Shown: one piece after another, positions 32,741-43,990 of the stretch
Layout of the letters: every line of letters begins with the position of its first letter
How positions within the stretch are numbered: position 1 is the first letter of the stretch
DNA from: Marsupella aquatica
Lineage: Eukaryota; Marchantiophyta
Direction: 5' to 3'
DNA length: 64,000 nt
Assembly: GCA_973895155.1 (NCBI GenBank)
Contig: OZ316898.1
Span: 9,920,001-9,984,000, forward strand
Translations under genes and position numbers: made by a program
Notes under the pieces: model-generated
What the model saw: only the letters and a program-made list of their open reading frames with translations
Told to the model about the DNA's origin: nothing
Database searches by the model: none

Positions 32741-35700
32741 TACAGAGGTTTACACCTCCACTACGTACATACCACCTCAGTTGCTTTTTCTTGGCACCTG
32801 TGAATGTGATTGGACTTTTTCTATGCATGTTGGTTGCTAGCAGCTTGCACATATGCATTGCCGGTGACTTGTATGTTTTCGATACACTATGGCTACGATA
32901 CTATATGTCACGACACTGATGCCTAAGCTTGCACATCAAGTTTGGATGAATCAAGAAAAATGTCTTTTGTTTGCAAAACTAAACCCAACCCAAACAAGCC
33001 TGGGCTTGGATAGGGGAAACCCTCTTTTATTTCAAGTTAAACAATTGCATGAATGAGTCACAAAAGCAGGAATTATACGAGTGCTAGCACAAGAACCAAC
33101 AACAAAACCTCAAATCCTAAGCAAAACCCCCTGAACACAGGTTCTCCACCATAGTGCACCTAAGCATAAAGCAGCATAATTTCATCTAAAAATTCTCCAG
33201 CAGATTGATGGAGGTGATGATCCTCAGTATTGGAAGTGTCATGTTGTATACCCTCAGAAGCTCCCAATGCAAGTAAGTTCATTTGTCTAAAATGCCCGCG
33301 AAAATGCCATATGCTATACGGGATGACAGAAGTTTGTTTTTTGGTCTTTGTCACTTTGTGAACATTTAGTTCTCATTGCTTATTCTACTTTGTTGAATCC
33401 ATTCTTCTAGCTTTACAAGAGTGAAGCCCAGAAAACACAGGAGAAGTTGTTTGAAAACCATTACAGTAGCTTCCATTAACACTATGAAAGCATGACGGGT
33501 ATGAGGTGAATCAGTTCTCCAGTGTGAATAGTTTCTTTGCCATAGTTACCTCGGCCATCAGAAAAGCCTAGAGCACATTTTGGGTCCAAACAGTCCAAAT
33601 AATAACAGGTCTGTGTTATGCTCCACTTCTTCTTTACCTGTTCATCTGCCTTCCTTCTCTCCTCTTTTGACCTTTCTGGCACAAATGAAATCCCAAAGAC
33701 GGTACATAAATATAGGAAAACCAACAAATTGCATATGATCAACTTGAGCTTTCACCGGTGATTTTTGGGTAGAAATTGAGGATTGGAAAAAATATTACAT
33801 CTAAGTTGTTGAATTCAGCACACCCCAGAACACAATTTGCGCACTACTCGTGCAGGCAGGATAATAACACCACAGAGCAAAGCTCTTGTCTTACCTCAAA
33901 TCTACTTCTATGAAACAGGATTGAAGTGTTGCCCATTTTTTCACGAGCTGTTGTCCTCTCCCATCTCTCGTGCACGCAATGGTGTGGATAGGGTCTTTTG
34001 CCCAGTTTTTTGGTGGGGGTGCTTAGGGGTACGGGTGCATAATGTGAGAGTTCTCTTTAATTAGAAACTGGTCTTTCTCTCCCGCTTAATTGGTTATGCA
34101 CTTATACTGTTAGCAAAGTGGTGTACCTATCGTAGGGTCACACTTTAGGGCCCGACCTATCCTCCACTCTGTCCGTCCCTCTTTCACTAATATCATAGTG
34201 GTAACTTGGTTTGCAATTCTCAATACCTGGCAGCCATTTTGATTTCTCCTACCAAAGACTTTTCTCAGTTTACTTTTCTGGTATTTTGCTCATACCTAGC
34301 CAAACATGTGTTGGTGGCCTATTTCAAAAGAGAATACCGTTTTCTGGGGCATTTTGCCTGATATGAAGTTTTTCAGGCTGTCATATCTGGAATTTCATTT
34401 CTTCAAATTTTCAGGGTTCTACTAGGTTGCCACATTTTTTTGTCAAATATCAAGACTTGCCACCTTATTTAGTGTTGTTACTAGAATGCACTGTCTTGTC
34501 ACAGGTATGTGACTTAACCCCAGTTAGCCACAAGAGATCTTCCAAAGCTTGAGATTGTCACATTGCACAGTACAATGGTTTCCATCATTCTTGGGTTAGA
34601 TTTTCGCACCCCCACTACTGGTCCACTAGGGAAGGGTCGGACCTTCCATTCCGCCAGCACTGTTGCTTCCCTATTTTCCAAGTGCCCTCCTCTGCCCTAA
34701 AGCTGGGCACCCCTTGGCGCACTCCACTCTGAAGGCGATTGAAATTGTCAGATTTTTCAATGTAACCGTCTCTGGGCTGTAGGATCTTCTCCTTAACCCC
34801 CCGCTTAACCCATGACCAAACGATTTTAAAAAATGACAATTGATGCTATTAGACAAAAAAGGTGCTAAATCTAGAAAAACCCAGGTTCCCAATTTTGCTC
34901 ACACATGTTTCCAGCACACCGTCTTTATGAAGCGCTACAATTTAGACATCAGAAATTGTTTTTAATAAGTTATTATATACGCGAACCCCACGGTAAACGA
35001 CGGACCGATGGGCTGGCTGGGGTCTGGACAGTCTCCGGTCGGACCGCCCCCAGACGAGCTCGCTACCTTTGAAGTCGTACGTCCAGTATGGCATCTTACA
35101 TTTCCGTACCGGTCTCTGGACCCGTCCCCCCGTTCTACCGTCCCTAAACTTTTGTCCACAGCTCTGGCCCCGTCCCTCACGTTGGGGCCCGGGTCGAGTG
35201 AAACCCGCTCGGTAAAAAAGTTGTGCACCGTCCTCACTTGCGGTCAGACTCGCTGCCCGACCGTCTGACCCACGATCATATGAGTTAAAATCAACGGTTC
35301 TGGACGGGCTTCTACTTTTTAGTGAGACTGTGAGCCGTGGATTAAATCACAGACGATGATTTTATTCTGCATACCCGCCTTCCCCGGATGCTTTCATGCA
35401 TGCCACCCCCAAAACCCACCCTCATCACTCCTCGCCTACGACGCCCATAATAATATTAGAAACTAAGGCACCTTAGGTTATTTTAGAAAAAGCCTGTCAA
35501 TTGTGTAGAATCGACAGGATCACGGTCCCACCTTTGCTGTGGTTTAAGCGTTGGTTTACTTGACTCTTACTGGTTAGTGCATCTCCAGCCGTGCAATGGG
35601 CGTTAAATTGCTAAAAGGGCCCTTTGCGGCCACAGATCCGGCTCCCAATATGTTAGCGTCTGCAAAACTTGCCGAAGCGTACATTTGTAATCAGAGGAGG

Positions 35701-35910
35701 TACTTTACACAGGGTGGGTACTTTGCCTCTTGTTGGGGATTGGCTTCACCGGTTATCTACTGGTCGTTCTAAGTGCTGGGGGACACAAAAGATGGGGATT
35801 GGTGTGATTGGGCCTGTGGCTATGATGGATTGCCGACATGAAAGGTTCGGTGGAAAGACGGAACAGATTTTTTTCCTTCTTCTAATGCTAGCTTACGAAG
35901 ACTACTATGT
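32741..35910. other. Gene-poor stretch after the gypsy element
   Basis: If the element keeps a 3' LTR it begins here, but I could not recognise it. A minus-strand frame at 33482-33742 contains EERRKADEQVKKKWSITQTC; I do not recognise it. The part at 34975-35280 is GC-rich with GGACCG/CCGTCCC words like those near 21550 and has no gene signal. Confidence 0.4.
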
Positions 35911-35919
35911 AGAGAGATC

Positions 35920-36480
35920 TCTGTGGAGATGATTGGCATTAGGAAGTGGAGGATGGAATTGAAAGCACTTCCGAATGAGAAGTTTATATGGAGTAATGTT
36001 TGGGAGGAGAAAAGCAATTCCTTCTTATGGCAGTTAGCTCATCATTTGTTTGGCACGAAACATTACATTGGGCGACCATCTCTTCATAGAGATGAATTTG
36101 GTGCTATTATTCCCTTTTCCAGAATGGGTGCTGAATGGTGGTGTAGACGGTGAGAAGAAAGTGCTCATGAGGATTCCATTCACTGTATTTGGAATTGCTT
36201 TGAATCTAGACGGATTTGGCTGTGGATTGAAAAAGTCTTGTAGTGTGCTTCTGATCAGGGAAGGATGTTTCACTTTGAGGCAATCCATGTATTATTTGGG
36301 GCTCCTTTTGCTGGAGTTCCTCAGAGTTTTCCACTCAAACTTTGGCAGATTTTACAGGGGATTACTATTTGGCAGCTCTAGAAGGCTTGTTGTCTACTGG
36401 AAAAAGAGAATGTGTGAATTGCGGTTTAGGGTATTCAAATCATTATTTTGCAAGGAGTTTTGTTTGAACATGAAGGCTGT
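35920..36480 (+). pseudogene. LINE fragment: C-terminal zinc-binding region of a non-LTR reverse transcriptase
   Basis: Joining frames gives SNVWEEKSNSFLWQLAHHLF, then EDSIHCIWNCFESRRIWLWI, which follows the plant LINE pattern (fLW...H.. then E...H.lw.C....iW) found after the RT domain. Stops and frameshifts are frequent. The longer open frame at 36050-36679 reads a shifted frame over the same DNA and is not considered a gene. Confidence 0.5.
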
Positions 36481-38430
36481 GTGGAATCAGGGTCTTGCTC
36501 GTATTGCAGTGGTAGGCGGTGACAGACATGATCTGATTGGCAGGATGTGCCATGATTTTGGTTGCGAAGGAGGGCTAAGGATGACATGTTCATTGTTGAT
36601 TACACACCACCCTTGGATTTGTGTTTTTGCTTTGTTTATAGTTTTGATGTGGGTAACATGTCATCATGTTCCACTCTAGCTCCTGTTTTGGCCCTTGTCC
36701 TCGAGATTGGATGCATTGATCTCCAGGTGATTTTTTGGCCCTTGATCTTTGTTTTGATCTGGTCAGATTTTACTCCATGTTTTACTGGTTTTTACTTTTC
36801 ATATAAGTAAAGTATTCCTTTCAAGATTAATTTTTTTTTGCCAAAGCCCATCGATCTGGCATCCAAGCATGAATCGACAGCCATTCCAAACCCTCCCGCA
36901 AGTTTACCTGTGCACAATTGACCAACTCAGGTGGGAGTCAAGCTTGTTGCATACCTGATCTACTGTTTTATGGCACAAGCTTGACAGATGTACTGCTGCA
37001 TCGTGTTTGAGATTCATATGCAGGCTAGCAGAGGGGTGCTGCATCCCAACCGCCTTCCTGCCAGAAGATGGAGGTCCAAAGGTGGTCTATATCGCAGTTG
37101 CAGTAAACAATTCGTGGATGGAGGCATTGGTGGGGTGCCTCCTTGCCAAGTATATGCCCCTATGAGATAAAGTAGTGGTTGCAAGCCCCCCCTCTGCTGG
37201 AGATGCTTTTAGAGTCTTCAGTCCAGTCAGACACTCACTGTTGGGGTTCTCCCTTAGTTTTTTCAAAATGTATTGAAATAAAGGTGGAGTGAACAAAGTG
37301 TACAAATAATTAGGAGGCATCATACAGTCCAGATGTCTTTTGTCATGTCTTTTGTCATCTCCTTGCACTTTCTTGATCTTTCTATTGACACATTTCAACT
37401 TTTACACCAGGCCCGAGACCAAAGCTATGCATGTGGTCACAATAGACTAAACTAAAATGTAGAGTTCATATGGTTTGGACTATATGATTGCGACAATACA
37501 TTAATTACCACAATAGGGTATCTCAATTCCCAGCCATAACAAGATTAGGCCCTCCCGTAAAAGTTATGGGAGCCGATCTTTCGCTACTGTAAGGAAACCC
37601 CATGGGCTCAAGACGACCTGTAATTTCCTGCAACTTTAGGCAGAAATCCAGAAATTTAGGACTCCTGAACTCCGGAAACCAAGTTGCACAACTGAAGGCA
37701 TGTGGGCTTTGCGCCTGACGTGGTGATGGCTGTTGCATTTGAGGTGGCGGATGATCAAGAATGAAGATAAAATGAGAGATGCTACAAGACAAAGGTGAGG
37801 CTGTAACTTCTTGCTTATGGGGCGGGTCAATGCTACCTCCCCACATTTTAAAATTTCCTTAACTAGGTCCCATATTAACCAGAGTCACAGGATGGACTAC
37901 AAATCCGTAACTTTCCGTAACAACCCAACTTTGAGACGCCCTATTATGTTATGGGGCTAGTTTGGGACCCTCTCAGAATACTAAACAAAAGTACAACCAA
38001 CAACTGCAGGTGTGATAACTCTCAGTGCAACCATAGTTTGACCAGAGCCTAGTAAATAGCTTTCTTTTCAAAGTTCCTGGCGGGAGTTGATGTTGATAAC
38101 GTTTTAAAATTTTTAAAACTTGAGGCAATTTAATAACATATTACAACATTGGAACCCTGCACTAACTTGGGATGCTTTTGAAAATATTGTCCAAGTTACT
38201 CTTGTGCATTCCTTTACACTAATCATCATATGAGCTCTTAGCTAGTGAACTCTCCAAGATGGAACAGGCGAATTTGCTTACATCTTTTGATATATAACAT
38301 TGAAATAGTTTCTTGGTCGTTGAACTATTAGCATATCACATGTACACGTTTATGTCTATTGTCACTTCCATTTGGAATACGTTCTTCGTGAAACGTCAAG
38401 TTAATGTTCCCCCACTTAACCCAACGACTT
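36480..38430. other. Intergenic, nothing recognised
   Basis: No exon-like signal. Short open frames (for example 37087-37398 and 37523-37846 on the minus strand) lack motifs. Confidence 0.4.
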
Positions 38431-38439
38431 AAGTTTGTG

Positions 38440-38960
38440 TCATCGATTTCTTCCTTTTGGAGTCTTGGTTTATGTTCTGGCAACACTTCTTTCCAACAGA
38501 GTCTAAGTGTTCAGGACAAACCTAGTACTTTGGTTAAGAGTCATGATTTATAGAGTCTTGGTTTATGTTGTGCCAAATACTTATTCTCTATGTAGTTGTG
38601 ATTAATGTTTTGGCAAGGGAGTCATGCTTGTTTGGTAACAGATTCTAAGTGTTTAGGCACAACCTAGTATTTTGGTTAAGAGTCATGATTCTAGAGTCTT
38701 GGTAGATGTTTTGTCAAATACTTTCTCGATGGAGTCAGGGTTTATGTTCTGGCAACACTCGGGGCAACACTTCTTTCCAATGGAGTCATACCTATTTTGT
38801 AATAGAGTCTAAGTCTTCAAAGGGAGCCTATTACTTTGGTTGAGAGTCGTGATTGATAGAGTCTTGGTTTATGTTGTGCCAAATACTTACTCTCTATGGA
38901 GTGGTGGTTTATGTTTTGGCAACACTTCTTTCCAAAAAGTTGATGGCACAAAGTGAATTG
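38440..38960. repeat. Degenerate tandem repeat, about 140-165 bp units
   Basis: AGAGTC(A/G)TGATT...AGAGTCTTGGTTTATGTTGTGCCAAATACTT-type blocks recur near 38538, 38679 and 38843, with half-units carrying TTCTGGCAACACTTCTTTCC near 38475, 38750 and 38920. Non-coding. Confidence 0.8.
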
Positions 38961-39675
38961 GGCCGGAGTCAGTGGCCGACAAAAAGTTTTGGGTGCCAAA
39001 ACATAAACCTGAACGTGATCTGTAATCCAATTTAAGTTCATTTAAGGCAATCATTGAGAAGGATTTCAAGTAATCTAAAAAGTTACAATTTTTCATTGGC
39101 ATCAGCAAGATGTCTTTAGTGATTTACTTTCCAAGGGGTTGGGGGTGGTTTGGCAGGCCATGACATAAGTCAGCCAAAAGGGGCATCAATTTGGGGAAAC
39201 CACCATGCAGTTTCCCAATTTTTGATTGACAAATCTGTTTTTGTGTGTAATGTTTTTTCATTGGCAAATTTTGATTGACTATGTACTGTTGTACGTCCCC
39301 TAATTTTTTGTGAGTGTAGGCTACATATGTTCAGATTGTGGGATTCTTTCATTTCCCTAGCAGCCTCTTGTTTTGTGTGAGAAGTAATTTGTTCTGTCTC
39401 TCTGGTAATCTTGCTCTTATTAATTTTTCTTGGGTTCAGAAGGGGAAGGATGGGAAACCAACCAATGAGTGACTGGGCCATGCAACTGGATCCACCACTG
39501 GGGGCTAAGGAAACCCCCAAATTTATTGTATGTTGTTGGTTATTTGGAGTCTTCTTTTGAGTGAGCTTTCATTGCTGTGGATAGAGAATATACACATACT
39601 TTATACAGAAAAAGGCCAAATAGAGTACAAAAGAATAAACAAGAGAGGTCCCAAGTGGACAAAACCAAACGCAAA

Positions 39676-39769
39676 AGAAGTGAGCAAAAGGAAACCCTAA
39701 AAACCAAGAAAGAGGAACTAAAAGAAGTGAGCAAAAGGAAACCCCTAAAAACCAAGAAAGAGTAACTAA
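39676..39769 (-). repeat. 47-bp tandem duplication in the LINE 3' region
   Basis: Two nearly identical copies start AGAAGTGAGCAAAAGGAAAC at 39676 and 39723; the second has one extra C. Confidence 0.9.
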
Positions 39770-39823
39770 AACTACCGCAGATGGACCGAGGTCCTCATCA
39801 TACCTAGCAAATGTGGCTACAAG

Positions 39824-41599
39824 CTAGTGGTCTACATCAAGTGTCGAAACTAGATCGGCAAGTGGGACAGGAATGTCCTCTAGGGGGGCTAGCCGCTGCG
39901 GAGTCACACTAGCACCCACTGTCAGAGATCGACGATAGACGGCCCGAGCTTGAGCACGCTGTAAGGTGACTGAAATGCGTTGGCGAAAGTGCGTGGTCAA
40001 AACAGATAGCGGGGGCCCGGTGGGACCCATCCGGCCGTGAACATCCCGAGCAGCTTGGCGAAGAAGCCCGTCGAACTGATGATGAAGACGCCCAAATATC
40101 TCAAGAGCAAGGGGCAGGAAGCTATCAGATGAAGCTCGTGCAGCATATTTGGCCTCCTTCGTTTGTGCTGCTCGTGATGCTGCTGCCCCTGCCGTTGTTG
40201 CCGCTGTCCCAATGATGTCTTGGCGCAATGGGTTTGCCACCACTACATCTGCCAAAGTACGGTGACCGTCATGGACCATGGTAAGATCCACCCATAACCG
40301 CTGTGATGGAGGACCAGGTAACTCGAGCACCACCTCCCGCCGCGCGCAGACCAAAGAGCCAGAGAGAACCTGAGCAGTCGCATCTCTCACAGCGTCGTGA
40401 ACAAAAATGGTTTCGCCGCCCAAACTGCATCGAAGAAGATGGACACCTGTGGCATCACAAGGCTTCCCACAAGTGCAAGTAGGAGGTAAACCAGCAAGAA
40501 GTGGGTGGGGCAAGCCCATACGAAGACGCATGGCTGTCGCAAACTCCGCTGAAGACATCCGCAGGTGAGGAATGACTGGATTGGCCTGAAGCCAGCCTCC
40601 TGCGCCCTTCCCTCCGGAAGAAAGAATCCGAGCTCGGTCCGTGTCAGGTGCCTCGGTGAGGATGCTGGAGAGGGTGAAAGCGTGCATACGCCCAGCAAGG
40701 TCTGCCTGAAGACGGACGGGGTCCAAGGATAAAAACTCCTGGAATGAAGGTAACGCAGCTCGAACAGGATCGGGTAATGATGACCGAGCCGTGCGCAAAT
40801 GAACCTGAAATGGGAGGGAACCCTCCTCGACCTCCATGAGAGATGAAAGTAAAAAAGGTCGATCCTCAGTAAGGAAACGATCTGCCAACAATGAGAAGGC
40901 GGCCGCCCACGCGCCCAAGAAGGCCAAAGGTGCAAGGCGCTCAGTGGAAGTAAGCCCAAAACCACCGTGAGAAATAGGAAGACTGAGCTGTCGATGAAGC
41001 CACGGAGATGAGAGTAAAGTACCTGGCCCTAAAAGAGAGGCCAAAGTCTCACGAATGGAGACATCAAACGCTCGGAGGTGTAGAGAAAGATCCTCGGTAG
41101 GGGGATGTGTCCGAGCCAAATAGGACGCACGAGGGTGGATGCATCTCAATAACAACCCAAATGCTGCCTGAGAGTCTGCTAACTTAGGGAGCATAGGAGT
41201 AGGGGCTAAGGCAGCCTGGAGAGCGTCAGCAATGAAAGATGAGCAAAAGGAGGCGGTACCGACTGGGGAGCCAAGGACCCGAAGACCGTCGGCAGGACGT
41301 AAGAACCCAGGGGGAAGCGCAAGATCAGAGGGTAACCCAGCTGGACTCCATGCACGACTCTTCACCGGCTGTACTCGTAAACCGAGGCCCAACAAATGGG
41401 TGGAAAGGGTGGCGAGGGCAGAAGTAACAGCAAAAGGTGGACCAATGATGTGGGTGTCATCTGAAAGGGAGGGGAAGATACACTGGGGGTGGGCCGCGGA
41501 GGCTTCTCGTAAAGCAGTAAAATGGGCAATGGCAAAAAGAGGCCCACCCAAAGGGTCACCCTGACGTGTACCTTCTGCAGAAGAAAGAGTGGTATACAC
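39824..41599 (-). CDS. Non-LTR reverse transcriptase, C-terminal half, with CCHC-like motif and possible restriction-like endonuclease (591 codons)
   Basis: The RT part has EGTRQGDPLGGPLFAIAHF and the catalytic site as LSDDTHIIGP, with Ser replacing the Ala of the common ADD. Upstream, still in frame, FVRCFYGCEAPLFYS extends the RT to a TGA near 41665, so the start at 41599 is not natural. The C-terminus carries CTCGKPCDATGVHLLRC, a Cys/His zinc-like motif, then LWVDLTMVHDGHRTLADVVV followed by ANPL, which resembles the R-x-D...F-D-V-T-V-xx-P-L pattern of RT proteins with a PD-(D/E)XK-type endonuclease. RT identity is secure; the endonuclease is inference. The frame is long and uninterrupted, suggesting recent insertion. 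Confidence 0.8.
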   Translation of the reverse strand: MYTTLSSAEGTRQGDPLGGPLFAIAHFTALREASAAHPQCIFPSLSDDTHIIGPPFAVTSALATLSTHLLGLGLRVQPVKSRAWSPAGLPSDLALPPGFLRPADGLRVLGSPVGTASFCSSFIADALQAALAPTPMLPKLADSQAAFGLLLRCIHPRASYLARTHPPTEDLSLHLRAFDVSIRETLASLLGPGTLLSSPWLHRQLSLPISHGGFGLTSTERLAPLAFLGAWAAAFSLLADRFLTEDRPFLLSSLMEVEEGSLPFQVHLRTARSSLPDPVRAALPSFQEFLSLDPVRLQADLAGRMHAFTLSSILTEAPDTDRARILSSGGKGAGGWLQANPVIPHLRMSSAEFATAMRLRMGLPHPLLAGLPPTCTCGKPCDATGVHLLRCSLGGETIFVHDAVRDATAQVLSGSLVCARREVVLELPGPPSQRLWVDLTMVHDGHRTLADVVVANPLRQDIIGTAATTAGAAASRAAQTKEAKYAARASSDSFLPLALEIFGRLHHQFDGLLRQAARDVHGRMGPTGPPLSVLTTHFRQRISVTLQRAQARAVYRRSLTVGASVTPQRLAPLEDIPVPLADLVSTLDVDH

Positions 41600-41700
41600 T
41601 CCTGTAGAGGTGTGATGACTATAGAAGAGGGGGGCCTCACACCCATAAAAACAACGGACAAAGGGGATGGCTCACTTGCCTGTCCAAGCACTGTGCTCTG

Positions 41701-43108
41701 TTATTGTCATTCCCTTGGAATAACTGGGATCAGAGATGAACCTCAATTCTCCATGTCAAAACCAGAGAATTTATTGCCTACAAACCACCTACTTTATCAA
41801 TGAGGTGTGCAACAAAGTACAAAATACCAGGAAAGAGGACCGAATCATTCTAGGGTGGTGGTCAACTGGAACTTCTTATGTTCGTTTCAGCGATTTTTGT
41901 CTACCTGTAAAGTTACTCGCAGGACCTTCAGATTCGCAATCACTTTTCAGGTCCTACTCTTCGCTTTCTCGTTATTGGATTTTTTTTTTGAAGAGACCTG
42001 AGAATCCATGCTGTTCTCTCAACTAGTTCTGAGGTCACATGCGCCTGTAGCTTTACATGATTGCTTTCTTTGGCCTTCAATGTGCTGACTTTCTCCAGTT
42101 TGTTTTCTTTGATTGTAATTGTAATAGCGTTCTAAACCTGGGCTCCCGTTGCTGCCTCTTGATGGGCTCTGTGCTCCTTTCTTCCTCCCTTGGTTCGCAA
42201 GATCATGCTCCCGATTTCATGAAAAGTAGACAAAACCCCTTGCAGATGGATTGAACGATTTGTTTTTACCACACATCTTGGCACCGTTATGAAGATGTGC
42301 GATTATAGAAGCCTAAGTCACAATTAAAGTGTGTACCCTATTGATCTGGAAGGAAGTTTTCTTGAGCTATGCGCCATGTACTTCCAAGTGGGCCATGTAC
42401 TTCCAAGTGACCAGACTGATTTGTGATCACTCTTCTCTAAGGCGAATGTCCCCACGCCAAAAGGTAGTTTGGCAGGGAACATTCTTCAAGCTGTTCATGC
42501 ATTTTGATATAAATGTTAGGTCTGTTCTAGACTTTGATGTAAACCTTCAGATTTAAATAAGTAAGGCTTTTCATGCATTTTGTCAACTTTTAGAGAAAGT
42601 TTTGGTATTAGGGCCGTTTTCGTCGCAAAGTCCGAATGTATAAAAAAATCGAAGAATGATCAAAAGTTGAAAAGTGACAGCAAGGGCTTCACAACCACAG
42701 TAATGCTTCACAGCCAATTGGGATTGCTAAACAAATAATGTACCTCTCCGGCTCTTGCGTTCCTGTGTGTCGTCCTACTGTTCGGCCATGCAAAATGGGT
42801 ATACAAATTAATTTGAGTTTTTTCTTGAAGTTGTGTAACACTTCTCACCTCATATGCATGAGCAGTTGGCTGGTGGTGGTCGTTGTTTGTTTAGTCCATT
42901 TGTAACGAAAGTGGTTTTCCCTTTTCCCCCTTTCTTCTGAAAGCAGCCTTGTAAAGGTCAACAGAATATGACAGGTAGTACCAACTGCCATGGCTGTGGA
43001 AGAGCTAGCGGCATACCCAGAGAGATGGGATTTTCTAAGCTTGCATGGCATCAAATGAGTAAACAAGCTTTATTTTCACACAGAACAACCGAGATCGCAT
43101 CCAACCTT
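41701..43108. other. Intergenic, nothing recognised
   Basis: Separates the LINE from the first segmental-duplication unit. Short frames have no motifs. A 19-bp phrase with TGTACTTCCAAGTG occurs twice near 42375-42410. Confidence 0.4.
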
Positions 43109-43749
43109 AGAGGTTTGGACGAGATCCATTTGAGCGAATAACTCTATCTACTGAAATGATCTTTTCGTATGATTTAGTATATTCTAGTAATTTTCTTGTA
43201 GTAGAGCGACATAACATAGAATCATGGTCATCAATATATCTTTATAAATTTACTCAAAGCAAAGCTTATTAGTGGATTAAAATAGATCCTGAAGTAGATT
43301 TTCTGAGACCTAAAGAACGACTCAATTAAAAAAATTACTGGACGGTGTCAGCATCAGAGGTGTGGATGCCACAGCCACAGGAGAAACAGGAGAAACAAAC
43401 AGGGAAAAACACTTTTGAAAGGCACAGAACAAAGAATGAGACCGAGTGATTGTTGACGACTATGACTCGCCTTCCTTTGCGTGACAGATCTAGATGCTTC
43501 TCCAAAGAAAATGTACCTATAGTGCATAAACTCAACTTTCCTTACCAAAACTGACTAAGCATGCACCTATGAACTTGTATCAAATTCCCTTTCACAAAAC
43601 TGACGCCTCAGGATTTGGACAGTGAAGACGTCCACGGTATTTGGGGACATTCTTTGCCAACAGTGCCTATCTGGATTGAAAGCTTTAGGTGTTTGTTAGG
43701 ATACCATGTTAGATCCCTTGCAATAATTGTGACTTACCATGTCTAGGAC

Positions 43750-43990
43750 AATGAATTGATTGGGATTTCTCAGTGGTTCTATCCGGAAGACGTGATTGAT
43801 GGGGTTTTTCTTCTGTGTGGGCATGAGATCTTTGTGGCCATTTGGTTTCCGACGGAGCCAGATGAAATGACTGCTAAGGTGATTGAAGGCTGTCTGGCTT
43901 ATACTCGCTGAAGAACAACATTGGAATGTATCAGCTCGACCTTGATTCTTTTGACCAGGAAGAGGTATCCTTAGGACCCCTTCAGGTGGC
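43750..43990 (+). pseudogene. Possible BAH-domain-like exon remnant
   Basis: One frame reads ISQWFYPEDVIDG, GHEIFVAIWFPTEPDEM and TAKVIEGCLAYTR, then after a frame change LKNNIGMYQLDLDSFDQ. The W-F/Y-x-P-E-D...E-I-F-V...V-x-x-C order recalls BAH modules of chromatin proteins. The corresponding place in unit 2 (about 51695-51930) is similar but more damaged. No other domain accompanies it, so the call is weak. Confidence 0.3.

Larger units (their letters stand above)
39540..41700 (-). mobile_element. 5'-truncated non-LTR retrotransposon (LINE-like)
   Basis: The RT C-terminal half and everything downstream are present on the minus strand; upstream reading is lost near 41700. The 3' untranslated part (about 39540-39823, leaving at low coordinates) contains a 47-bp tandem duplication at 39676-39769 and a T-rich tail. 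The exact ends and a target duplication were not found. 5' truncation is the usual result of target-primed reverse transcription. Confidence 0.8.

Noticed and set aside
36050-36679. 209-codon open frame as a gene
   Set aside because: It runs in a shifted frame over DNA that gives LINE zinc-region similarity in another frame, and has no motif of its own.
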